A DNA stretch of 32,396 bases. Source: Chara braunii (Eukaryota > Streptophyta > Charophyceae > Charales > Characeae). Of the stretch, positions 11,279 through 21,009 are shown piece after piece (within the stretch, counting starts at the first letter, position 1; each line of letters opens with the position of its first letter). The translations under genes were made by a program, and so were the position numbers. The notes below the pieces were generated by a model. It searched no databases. It was given only the letters and a program-made list of their open reading frames with translations, and was not told the origin of the DNA. The stretch spans positions 2,607,737 to 2,640,132 of the forward strand of contig BFEA01000031.1 in the NCBI GenBank assembly GCA_003427395.1. Direction: 5' to 3'.

Positions 11279-11352
11279 CCATCCACTGGGCATGTTGGCA
11301 AGGCTGATAAGAGCAGCTTCTGCCAAAACCCTAGCCCTGATGGCTCCAATCT
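11220..11352 (-). mobile_element. LINE-tail copy, 3' part (split by insertion)
   Basis: This is the 3' half of an older LINE-tail copy on the minus strand, ending in 54 A's (T's at 11220-11273). It stops at ATGGCTCCAATCT (11340-11352). The missing 5' half resumes with the same 13 bases at 13321. It sits directly against the ORF1-like sequence of the neighbouring LINE. Confidence 0.75.
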
Positions 11353-11860
11353 TTTTTTTTTTTTTTTTTTTTTTGAAAAAGGCCCTTGTGCAAGACCACT
11401 ATCCTGGTGGTGGTAAGAGAACCACCAGGATTGAGGCTTTGCCTAGCGGGCCGCTCCATCTATTGGTGGGGAGCAACACCTGCTGGAAACCGGGTCCAGC
11501 GTCCCTTAAATACAACTTTGCAGAACAGTGCATCAATGAGGGTGACGCCAATATGCTGGAAACCGGGTCCAGCGTCCCATCTCCAATCTGCACTTCCATA
11601 CGTAAACCTGCAGTAGGGTCGGGTGTTGGGGGGGGGACCACCGGGGGGCACCAGTAGAATCTCCCTCCATCCCTTAGCCTCTGCCATGCTCATGGCGCCT
11701 ATTGTGTCTTGCACTCTGCAAAATATGTGTTTGAAAAGGCTGGGGAACGGACAACGCAGAAATAGACAGAAATGTGCTGCACAACCGGGTCCAGCTCCCA
11801 TACCTGATCTATGTGTCCGAACCAAACACCTGCTGGAAACCGGGTCCAGCTTCTTTTTGA
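11353..11860 (-). repeat. LINE 3' UTR with repeated stem-loop motif
   Basis: The motif GCTGGA-(7 nt)-TCCAGC occurs at 11482-11500, 11555-11573 and 11832-11850, each as a perfect 6-bp stem with loop AACCGGG. A half copy (CCGGGTCCAGC) lies near 11786-11796. The motif nearest the poly(A) is followed by the CCATCTATTGGTGGGGAGC block seen in all tails. Other LINEs use 3' stem-loops for RT recognition; that role here is inference. Confidence 0.65.
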
Positions 11861-11887
11861 TCAATCACCAATGTGGGGATGTTTCCC

Positions 11888-13320
11888 CTATGGATCCCCT
11901 CCTCCATACCACTGTTCTCCCACCATGGCTAAAGCTGGTGGCGGGAAAGGGTCTGGGAAGTCCGATGCAGGCCGCCATGGCACATCTGGATCAACATTTG
12001 TCCATTCCTGAAACTGAAGATGATAATTCCTGGCGTCATTTCCTAAAATTTCCCCTTCCCCCTTTGTTTCCCATTCCCCTGTCCAGTTGATTTTTGCAAG
12101 AGGATTTTCCAGGGTCCCTCCCAGCCAGTCTTTGCTGAATTGTTGAATATGCTTTTTGATTTCCGTTTTTGCATGTATGGATGATAATTTCTCTTTCAAT
12201 TTTTCCCATTTAATAGTGATTTCGGCTTGCACCTGCAGCCTTATTTCCTCCTGCAAGACCCGACCGTCCTATCTTACCTCCTCCATCTCATACACACACC
12301 GTCTTCTCCATAGGGCCCAAAGTACCGCCCTTCTCCCTAGTTTGAATATGTCCTCCTCAAAGGTGGTTGTTTGCTATGGGTGCCATGTTTCGCACAACAG
12401 TGCTCTCCAATCCCACGACCAGGGTGTTGTGGCGCCTATATACCTCCATATCCTCTCCCACCATCTCCACAGCCATACCGAGCCCGGACACTGAAGGAAG
12501 ATGTGTTCAATTGTTTATGGCCAGCATCGTGCCGGAAAGGCGGAGGCGCAAAGTTTGCACCATGGCAGGGTTAGCCCACGCTGTTCCAAGGTCGTTCTGT
12601 CAATCAACCAGTCTTTCGTGGGTAGGCAGCGGTGCTCGATTTGCCATTGCATTGATGCCATTGTCGCTGGGGTGGCCTTGCTCAGCCTGAACCATCTTAC
12701 TGGGCAAAGAGTCTCTTTCCCCACGTTCAGGTGGTGCCTCCATCTATCTTCCACCACCTCTTTCAGGTTCATTTTAGGGCGCAGCATCCGATAGGCAAAT
12801 TTGACCGACTGTGTATGCAGTTGTCGTTGACCTTGTTTTCCTCTGGCCGTGGTTTGGTTCCAGGACTAGTTTTCCGGGTCGAAACCCAGACGTGAGATTG
12901 GTGTGGTTGGTTTATATGTCAGCCATCCATCTTTCTCTTTTAAGACCCGGATTCGGAACAACTCCGTCCTTTTATACCACCGTCCTTCGTCCCTTTTCGT
13001 TCGTATGAGCCTGTCGTCTGCTCCCTTATGGAAGAGGTTAACCAGCACTTCTTCTCCTCCCTCCTGTGGTTGGAATGTGTCCACCACATTTCCAACTATT
13101 TCCTCGTGTTCCTTTATACCCACCCAGTCTCCCCCTTCCAATGTCGGTCCTTTCTTTAAGATACGAACCCAATCCAAGGGGACTGCAAAGATGATTGTCT
13201 CTAAGGCCTCCCCCACTTTGTGACAATATCTCAGTTTTGCCTTCAACCCAAGTTCAGAGATCCAATCCCCCCGCTCTTGGTCCCAGACATCCCCTACTCT
13301 TAAAATACCATTCTTGGTCC
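11888..13320 (-). pseudogene. LINE ORF2 C-terminal fragment with zf-RVT
   Basis: One minus-strand frame runs from the truncation point to 11888 with a few in-frame stops. It contains the pre-finger block (ELFRIRVLKEKDGWLTYKP, near 12950-12890), WQIEHRCLPTKDWLIDRTTL (about 12660-12600), the finger CKLC...IEHIFLQC with VWLWRWW (12560-12450), and a charged C-terminal helical region (12256-12100). The blocks and spacing match 4416-5486. The EN and RT core are absent through 5' truncation. All frame damage is by stops and not indels, which suggests a younger copy than the inverted LINE. Confidence 0.85.
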
Positions 13321-13378
13321 ATGGCTCCAATCTATTGATATGGAGCAACAACTGCTAGAAAGCGGGTCCAGCGTCCCT
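13321..13378 (-). mobile_element. LINE-tail copy, 5' part (split by insertion)
   Basis: This is the continuation of the tail interrupted at 11352: the target duplication, a variant CTATTGATATGGAGCAACA block and the stem-loop at 13354-13372 with one mismatched pair (GCTAGA against TCCAGC). It ends with the CGTCCCTGAAGTAC boundary common to the family. Confidence 0.75.
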
Positions 13379-13615
13379 GAAGTACATAATCTGAAAAGTC
13401 TCAGGAAAACATCTGCTAAGCAATGTGGCCTCGTGATTGCCTCTTCAGCCTGTAACAGGCCGCCAAATAGAGCATGACAACCTAGTAGTCCCAAGCCTTG
13501 AGGACTTAGTGAACACAAGCTAGAGCATTTCCCACCTGGCCAAATCATTGAACACAGTTAACAACCCGTCCCCTCACCCTTCCCGACCAAACCACATCAG
13601 ATCCACTAAGGCTTT
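13379..13615. other. Unrecognised spacer
   Basis: No coding or RNA signature is visible between the LINE tail and the duplicated repeat. Confidence 0.4.
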
Positions 13616-14268
13616 CTTGATACTGCGTGGGTTGCTTGTCGCTCCTGCTTGTGGTTGTTATGTTGATCTCTCCAGTCTGGCATATCACACACAGGTGCCG
13701 TTTGCGATTGTTGCTCAAATTGTAGAGTCTTCAGGTCACATGTCATAGGTCATGGGAGTCTGGCTTGGGACTTTGGAGGGGTTCTTGTCCAACTTGGCCT
13801 GTCATCTCTTCAACGAACACATAGTACCCTCTACATAGTACTTCACATATCTGGCCTTCGGGCACATACATCTCACTATATACTTACACAGAGCACACAT
13901 AACCTTCGGGCAGACACAAACATTGCTCTTGAACATATATGCCCTACGGGCTCATACAAACATACATAGCCTTTGGGCACACATATACACACAGCTATAA
14001 TACCGGGCTGGGAGGGTCTATCAGGTATATGACGGGGTCTACTCATGCATGGCTAAGCTCTAGGGTAGGGTAGGGATATAAGTCGCTCCGGCTAGTCTGA
14101 GTTACGCCTAGCCTTGGGTAAGCTAGGGGAAGGAGGGTAGGATGTGTCCGTGGGCGCTGGCTTGCCTTTCTTAGGTACTCCTGCTGGGTAGACTCTCTGA
14201 ATTGGGCCCGTAGAAGATTGCATGAGCTTGGAGTCCGAAGTTCCCGTACGGCAAGGTTCGTCCGCTTG
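13616..14268 (+). repeat. Dispersed repeat, copy 1 (damaged tRNA-like promoter)
   Basis: This is the first of two roughly 650-base copies beginning CTTGATACTGCGTGG and ending GCAAGGTTCGTCCGCTT. Internally it has recurring short units of the type CATAGCCTTYGGGCACACATA. Near 13708-13760 it retains a D-arm-like TTGTAGAGTC, but the T-arm-like box reads CATGGGAGTCTGG and has lost TTCG compared with copy 2. I see no long coding frame. It may be a tRNA-derived retroposon or an unclassified satellite-like repeat. Confidence 0.7.
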
Positions 14269-14340
14269 ATATAGCTCAGTGGTTAGAGCACCGGTTGGCA
14301 ATGCCCATAGTGGTATGAGGTTGCGGGTTCAAATCTGCAG
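14265..14340 (+). repeat. tRNA-like sequence between the two repeat copies
   Basis: TAGCTCAGTGGTTAGAGCA (14272-14290) is a good tRNA D-arm/A box, and GGGTTCAAATC (14325-14335) is a good B box. However, the acceptor ends do not pair, the T stem is offset, and the middle does not give a regular anticodon arm. I read it as a tRNA-derived SINE head or pseudo-tRNA and not a working tRNA gene. Confidence 0.5.
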
Positions 14341-14466
14341 TCTTGCACATGTACACCGACAGGGCATTAGAATGACGCACGGCTCGACACACACCCCCTT
14401 GGGCTGACGCTATTACAGACACTGCTTGCGCACCAACCGAGGGTTGTCCACGGTGCTGTATGTCGG

Positions 14467-15126
14467 GTCTTGATACTGCGTGGTTGCTTGTCGCCGTCGC
14501 TTGTGGTTGTTCTGTTGATCTCCCCAGTCATATCACACACAGGTGCTGTTTGCGATTGTTGATCAAATGGTAGAGTCTTCAGGTCACATGTCATAGATCA
14601 TGGGTTCGAGTCTGGCTTGGGACTTTGAGGGGATTCTTGTCCAGCTTGGCCTTTCATCTCTTCAACGAACACATAGTTCCTTCTACATGGTACTACACAT
14701 ATCTGGCCTTACCTTTGGGCACGTACATCTCACTATACACTTACAAAGTGCACACATAGCCTTCAGGCAGACACAAACATGGCTCATGAACATATATACA
14801 CATAGCCTACGGGCTCATACAAATATACATAGCCTCTGGGCACGCATATACACACAACTATGATACCGGGCTGGGGAGGTCAGGTATATGTCATGGTCTA
14901 CTCATGCATGACTTAGCTCTAGGGTAGGGTAGGGATATAAGTCGCTCCGGCTAGTCCAAGTTCCACCTAGCCTTGGGTAAGTTAGGGGAAGGACGGTGGG
15001 ATGTGTTCGTGGGCGCTGGCTTGCCTTGCTTAGCTACTCCTGTTGGGTAGACTCTCTGAATTGGGCCTGCAGAAGATTGCATGAGCCTGGTGTCCGAAGT
15101 TCCTGTACGACAAGGTTCGTCCGCTT
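14467..15126 (+). repeat. Dispersed repeat, copy 2 (intact tRNA-like promoter)
   Basis: This is the second copy, direct and offset by about 851 bases. An A-box-like TGATCAAATGGTAGAGTC (14560-14577) and a perfect B box GGTTCGAGTC (14603-14612) give it a plausible internal pol III promoter. The same CATAGCCTNYGGGC subunits follow, and the same GGTAGGGTAGGGATATAAG block lies before the end. Differences from copy 1 are scattered substitutions and small indels. Confidence 0.7.
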
Positions 15127-15415
15127 CCGCTTCCACTAGGGCTGGGGGGTTGGCCCGACCTTGGTGCTTGTCACTGCCGTCAGGTCCAAGTTGCCCTCGA
15201 TACTGGTAGGGTGATGGTCCTGAGTGCTGGTCACACTGAGGAAGGATAGTAGGGACAGGGGGTGCGCTGGGAGTATTAACGTGGGGATGGGTAGGGTAGG
15301 TGGCCTATCCTGTCAGAACAACCATTGGCTGCTGCAGCCAGCAATCACTGCGGGTCTTGTCCTTGGCCTCTACAACACCCTGAACTTTTCAAAAAGAAAA
15401 AAGAAAACAAAAGAC

Positions 15416-15580
15416 TTTTTTTTTTTTTTTTTTTTTGGGAAAACATCGCCCTGTCGTGGATCATGCTAATGGAGGTGATAGGAGCACCCTCCATTAGCAG
15501 ACCCCGTTTTTGATGGCTCCATCTATCAGTGGGCGGCAGCACCTGCTGGAAAGCGGGACCAGCGTCCCTTCATACATTTT
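15416..15580 (-). mobile_element. LINE-family 3' tail copy
   Basis: It has a poly(A) (21 T's, 15416-15436), then an internal part specific to this copy, GATGGCTCCATCTATCAGTG, and a stem-loop at 15545-15563 with the terminal pair changed to A/A (GCTGGA...ACCAGC). It ends with CGTCCCTTCATAC. It is truncated upstream. Confidence 0.7.
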
Positions 15581-16147
15581 ACATAACTTAAAGCAATGAC
15601 AGTTCTACTTGAAAGCCTTCTGCTGCATTGTTCGCAGGATAAACACCTCATGTTAGTTCATTCCTATGAGTTTCATCTGCAAGTTCACACACTCAGTTAA
15701 CCTGATGAGCGCTTTCTTGTTAAACCCTCATGTCTGACAAACCCTCAACCCCATGGATCCCGACAACATTGGTTTCCTTAAAGCACCAGTACATGGGCAC
15801 CTGGGTTGCAGGTCTGACACCTCAAATTCTTGAGGCGCGAAATGAAAACTGATCGAATTTAGCAACGACCGGCCCCGGGTTCGGCGTTTCTGCCTCGTTT
15901 TCTTGTGGCGACAAGTTTCGGACTGCAAGGCCGGGGCCGTGTACTAGTGGTTTAACCCCATCTGTTCGGTATCACCCGATCCCTTGTCCTTTCACCGTGT
16001 CCATCCTTCCTCCTATGCTGGATTTTGTTGTTACTGTTGTCCCCTTGCTGTCTATCCTTAACCCCTCAATTCCTTCATTCCCTCCAGGCCCTACAGCACA
16101 GGCAGTCCTGTCATCTATCCCTGTGGCTTTCTGGTGTTCGCTAGTTG
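15581..16147. other. Unrecognised spacer
   Basis: I see no gene. Short frames on both strands lack motifs. Confidence 0.35.
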
Positions 16148-16767
16148 TTACTCTTTACTCAGGTCATCCCAGTTGACTGGACGGGGTTTGACTCTTAGGG
16201 GAGGAGGGGCAAACAAAGGGTCAGGATAGGGAGAGGGACAGTGCGCGGGTTTTAGGAGAAAGGGGGGGCGGGGGGGGGGGGGGGGCGGCTGCTGGGGAGC
16301 GTGGATGGAGGTAAGGGGTGGGTGTTGGTTTGATCTATTGGACAGGGGGAGGGGGNGGGGGGGGGGGGGACAAAGTTTTGCTCTTGGTAGGGGACGCGGA
16401 AATGAGATCACGGGAGTCGCTCCCATGCCGGTTCCTCCGTCGCCCACCTATGCCAGATCAGGTTGTTTTGGTCATCCAATGTGACCAACTTCCTGTTTTT
16501 GTCCAGCCATATGGCCTCGAACAGATCTTTACCCTGTTGCCTCTCATTCTGGTCTTTTGCATATCCGAGGTCCTTTTTAAGTTGCTTCCAAGCTGCTTGA
16601 GTATGGTTGGTGTTTGTTGTAATCGCCACCTCCCTTGCTGTAGTAGCCGAAGAAGCACTTGTCTCTTTCATGGGAGCAACACTGTGACGCCCTAACCTCA
16701 CGCCCAACACGACTTCCTGTTTCGGAGTGATAATGGGCAGGGAAGTGCGAAAAAGGGGGTGTGCCAA
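16148..16767 (-). pseudogene. Unidentified coding fragment with proline-rich tail
   Basis: The upstream minus frame (16767-16408) looks like real, mostly helical protein (AAWKQLKKDLGYAKDQNERQ, then KDLFEAIWLDKNRKLVTL). The following frame (16447-16148) is strongly proline-rich (PPPPPPRPP). The two overlap in different frames, and G runs with an N lie between them, so a sequencing error or frameshift may separate one protein. I recognise no family. A retroelement ORF1 or gag-like protein is possible. Confidence 0.35.
16261..16369 (+). repeat. G-run cluster (quadruplex-prone)
   Basis: There are two clusters of G runs (about 16261-16290 and 16345-16369), the second containing an N. On the minus strand they encode the poly-Pro part of the fragment above. 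Run lengths are unreliable. Confidence 0.6.
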
Positions 16768-19045
16768 GGATTTTAGGAAATTGTGGTGGAGTCCCAGGTT
16801 AGAACTGAAATCTCCGGTGTCAAGAGTTAGGGATAAAAGTGCAAATGTTCCGGTGAAGAGGCGGGTTCAAGTCCTCATTTTTTTTAGAACCGTCGGCCTT
16901 GCCTTCGGGGCCTGGTCTTGACTCGATGTTCAGACAGGACGTGATCACTGTACCTTTGTTCGAACACGCGTCTCTTGTGGGCGTCATAGTTCTCAGAATC
17001 CGATGCCGCCGGCCACAGCCTTAGGCTGCGAAGCGACATCTTGTGGCAGTTCGAGCGTGGGATTGCGGGCCAATCGTTCTTTGTCTGGCAAGGGAATTCG
17101 GGTCACACGGGCTGCGTTCTTCGTGTGTTTAAACCAATACACCTCGAACTCGGGATCTCTCAAAGCCTCGCACTCCGTGACTCGAAAAGAGACCTGGACG
17201 TTCATTCTTCATCCCGGATTTTGCCAGCCATATGACCCGGCAATGGTTCGGTCGGAGGGGACTCCTGCTGGCACGCGCATCCGTGACGGTCGTCTTATGC
17301 GACAATCCCTAGTATGCGCATGTGCACATGAGTGATCCCTCAGTGTCTCTAAATCCTATCTCCGAGAGCCGTGATTTTCCGACCCGCAGCTCCTACCGCC
17401 TGCCAACAGATTGGGCGTTCCAATAGTACTTACGTGTAACCAGGACGGAATGACTTGTGCGGACGCGTGCATGGAGGACAACTGCATTAATCGCTCGTAT
17501 GAGCGAACACGCATAATGCATCCCGACTGGTGGCGCATGCTGGCGATAAAGGCTACCTTACCCCCCCTGATCAATCAACTTCTGCAAGCGAGATGAGATG
17601 GCGGATTCCAGACCCATGCAACGATTACGAAAAGTTCTTCCATCATACATGCATCGACAGATCTAGTAAGATCACGCCCGTGGGTTTTACCCAGACCAAT
17701 TCCAAAATCTACTCCTGATTAGCGAGCATTTCAAAAATAGCATCGTATAGATCGAAACACACCAAGGGAGGCAAATAAATAAGGGAGAAGAGACAGACTC
17801 ATGCATCCATACTCAATAAACAACAAACCCGAAATATAGTTGTGCGCAAAAACTGATCATGGTCAAAAATCAAAATTATACAGAGGGTTGAAGAAGAATA
17901 CACCACACCGCCAACCCTTTGTTCTCTCTCTCTCTCTTTCTCTCACCCTCTTCCCGATGCGGGCAGTCCGTCGCCTCGCACCTACCATCAACCCGAAGTT
18001 GTCACCCTGCTTAGCCCGAGCATGCAAGCCAGGTTCGCCCGTGTGCCATAGTCCTTCACGACCACACGTCAGCCTCGCATGCTTGGTGCCAGCCCGTCGG
18101 ATCGCCCAACTCCTCACTCCCCTTTCTGGCCCTGCCCGTTAGCCGATCCTCTCGACCGCGCTAACTTTAAGTCTGATTAGAGAGCAAGTTAATCGCGCTT
18201 GCAGGATTTATAACCTTTGCATCTGCGTGCGATAACCGGGATTGTGTCGGGGTGGAGGGAGAAGGAAGGAAGGAAGTGTCAACGACTGCATGGCCAGGTC
18301 ATGGCGTGGGGGACGTAGCCACTCTCCACGCATCGATCCAGTCATGAATCGTTTTGGCCAATGGGATAGAGGAAAAAAGAGCATGTAAAGGCGCGAAGGA
18401 GTCAAGGAAGGAAGATTATTGTTATGCCTACGCCTGCCAAGACGAGATTACAGTTACAACAAGTATTAAGGCGCGGGCTGCCAAGAACGCAGAGCCAACC
18501 ACAGTAATGCGCGCGCAAGCAAGAATCATTGCGTAGTTGTAGGCGAAAATTCCAGCGCACCCAAACTCCCCTTAATCAAAATCCTAATTGCAAAAAGGAA
18601 ATTCCGAGAATGCTCACGGCTCCACACACATTCAAAATTCGAAAAAGATTTCCCTCCGCGCGCCAATCGCACCAAAAAGCTGCCCGTACTCCCAAGAAAG
18701 AGAAAGAAAGTGAAAGAAACTGTCGTTGTTCCCCTCTTTCCCCGCGCTCGCTAAGGCGCGGGCCATCTACATGATTTCTCTTAAGATCCCCCCCAAAAAG
18801 GAAATGAAAAAGCAACCAAAAGCAAGGGCATTCATGCAATTTATTCCTAACCCCGTTTGCATGCCCCCAAGCTATTCGCGCAGGAAATAACGCGTCTCAT
18901 AAAAGAATTCGTCACATATGTGACACCCAGGGGGTTCCAATTTGTGCAAGCTCCCTCTTGCACCTGTATGCGCTGAGGATTTGGCACGTGTCATACCGTC
19001 GAATAGGAGTGTGGAAGTCATCCTTTCGACACGTGTCACTTGTAC
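16768..19045. other. Unrecognised region downstream of the gypsy ORFs
   Basis: No coding family is recognised. Contents include a (CT)n run at 17925-17944, a minus-strand TATAAAT near 18211-18217, two G-box sequences (GACACGTGTC near 19027, GGCACGTGTC near 18983) and the palindrome GTCACATATGTGAC at 18911-18924. On the minus strand the palindrome could begin an LTR (TGTCACATATGTGACG). A matching LTR end and a second LTR copy were not found, so I do not call an LTR. Confidence 0.3.
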
Positions 19046-21009
19046 TTAAAGAAGTTCCGGAGCTGGGTAGGGGAGTGTGAGGACAGTTGGTGGAAGTGGA
19101 GGGGGTTGCTGCGGGAGCGGGGGTAGAAGGTAGGTAAGATCTTGCGCTGATCCAGGGAGATCGATGTAGCGGATGGTGTGATGGACACACGGGAAGCGTT
19201 CATTATGATGAGGGAGGGAAGCAAGATAGTCGGGGTAGAGGGTAGACATAGTGCGGATGACAGATGCTTTAAACTTCTCGTAATCTGCACATGCGGGGTT
19301 CGGCCCCGTAATCGTGCAGTACAACTCAACGTTGTAGAACAACCTCCATGCTGCACTAAAGAGGTGGATATGAAGACGAAAGGAGGAGTGAAGGGATCGC
19401 GTGGTTGGGTGGGGGTGAATGGTGGCGATTAGCCTAGTGGAGTAAAGTTGATGGAAGAGGGGACGAGAGAAAAGGTTCACGGAAATAGGAATCGGAGTTT
19501 CGATCTGGTGGAAGGTGATGTAGTCAAGGGGACGAAGCCCAATTTCCCGGAGCGCTACGTGCTCGAAGAACCGGTCTTGGGGAGGGGGAGCGAGAGCGGC
19601 TTCGTCGGTGTCGTCGCGTACTGGGTCCGACTGCTGCTGTGCTGCCAGGCCGCTCATCTTCTTCACTTGGCGGTTCCGGATCCCGTGTGGGATCGTCTCG
19701 TGGTATCCGACGCTGGTCCCACACCCTGGCCGATCACCCGTTTTCCCTCGGCGATCTCCCTTCGCTTCCGTTCTACGACGGCGGGATCTTCCTCCTGCCG
19801 ACCTTGGCCTTCTTCTCCCCGTTCCTCCTCCTCTTCGCTAGATCGCTCTGGCTCCTCCTCGGTATGTTCACCATCCTGCTCCTTACTGGACTCCTCCTCA
19901 GTGTTGCCTCCCTCCTCTTCTTCTTCCGAACTCTCTTCCTCCACGGACGTAGGAGCAATCAAATATCTGCACTCGTAGAACAAGTCGATAACCACCTCTT
20001 GGATTTCCAGGTAGTTTCCAGTCGAGGGGTAATAGCAATTATCCGGATCTGATTCCAAGAACGCCGACCACTTTAGGTACGACGCCAAACTCCTTATTAA
20101 GATGTGCGGCGCGGGGCTGTCGTCGTGGCACGAGATGATGTCCAGTGGCAGATCGTTGACGAGCTGAGTCAGCAATACCAGCAGTTCTCCATAGGTTGGG
20201 GGGAGATGATCTTTCTCTACTGTCCCGAAAACTAGCCCCAACAGATCGCCTTCTACATCCGTCCTCCACGCCTGCACGACGAGCAATTCCACTTCGTCTT
20301 CTCCTCTTTCTGACCCTGCGTCAACGCTGGCCCAGCGGAAGGTGATTTCCTGGAGGCACAGAAAAAGCGCTGCGTAATCACTCCACCAATCCTGCCAATG
20401 CTCGTCGCCCAGAAGAGAGACTTTGAGTTGGCGCATGCGGGCAGGAAGGCAAGGGAGGAGCGCCGACTGCCAGAAGAGAGGGAAGTTAGAAGGGAGACTG
20501 AACAACGAGAAGCGATGAGCACTCATTGGGGCCGCACAAAGGGGATGAGCACGGGAAGGATTACCTCTGGCTTAGACCGCCAAGCCCGTATCCCGTGGAT
20601 GTCGATGTTGTTGCTGTCCACCACGTTATCTCCTTGCCTTGTGAGGAGCAATTTGCAGGCTTCGATCAGACCGGATGCCCAATCCCGTTGAGAAGATAGA
20701 AGAGCTAGGTGTACTCGTTCATTGACCGTGGTGATGTCCCCAGTGAAGGAAACGATCACCGAGATGTGGCTGGTACCCGACGCAGAGAGTCGTACGAATG
20801 CTGATGCCTCAGCCAGCACCCTGGATTGGCTGTTCTCCTGAACGAAGCAGAATTTGGCCGTCGCGTGTACACTGGCCGTGCTGAAGAATTGTGCAAATTG
20901 TAGAAGATCCAGACTGAGACGCGGATGATGCACCTGCCGTATTTGTCGAAATGTGCCCCCGAGGTACCAGCATATGCTCCCTGAGTACTTGCTCTGTGGA
21001 AAAGCTCAT
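19046..21009 (-). pseudogene. ORF3: unknown protein downstream of gypsy integrase
   Basis: The first ATG (21007-21009) overlaps the TGA that ends pol (ATGA). Protein-like sequence then runs about 1.95 kb through three frame changes: MSFSTEQVLREHML, a block with SGTSHISVIVSFTGDITTVN (about 20790-20730), a block with SLLGDEHWQDWWSDYAALF (about 20420-20365), EKDHLPPTYGELLVLLTQL (20216-20160) and CYYPSTGNYLEIQEVVIDLF (about 20040-19980). An acidic Glu/Ser linker follows (about 19950-19750), then a C-terminal block with AAWRLFYNVELYCTITGPNP (about 19350-19290) and a Pro-rich end. I see no signal peptide, membrane segment or fusion-type features, so it is not an obvious envelope. I recognise no domain. 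It could be a captured host gene or an element-specific protein. Confidence 0.6.

Larger units (their letters stand above)
11353..13320 (-). mobile_element. 5'-truncated LINE insertion with 13-bp target duplication
   Basis: The insertion carries the C-terminal half of ORF2, a 3' UTR with several stem-loops and a poly(A) (T's up to 11374). It is flanked by ATGGCTCCAATCT on both sides (11340-11352 and 13321-13333). Removing 11353-13333 makes the surrounding LINE-tail copy continuous. Size (about 1.97 kb), 5' truncation, poly(A) and target duplication are the hallmarks of target-primed reverse transcription. It belongs to the same family as the large inverted LINE. Confidence 0.85.

Noticed and set aside
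11169-11657. Plus-strand open frame spanning the two poly(T) runs
   Set aside because: It encodes poly-Phe and reads across LINE tails on the opposite strand; a shadow frame.
14265-14340. Functional tRNA gene
   Set aside because: A and B boxes are good, but the acceptor and T stems do not pair and there is no regular anticodon arm.
16683-18924. A 2.2-kb LTR bounded by TGTCACATATG... and ...GGGCGTCACA on the minus strand
   Set aside because: No second copy, polypurine tract or target duplication could be found, and a coding-like fragment crosses the 16683 end.
19046-21009. Retroviral-type envelope gene
   Set aside because: No signal peptide, membrane span, cleavage site or heptad-rich fusion region is visible in any frame.
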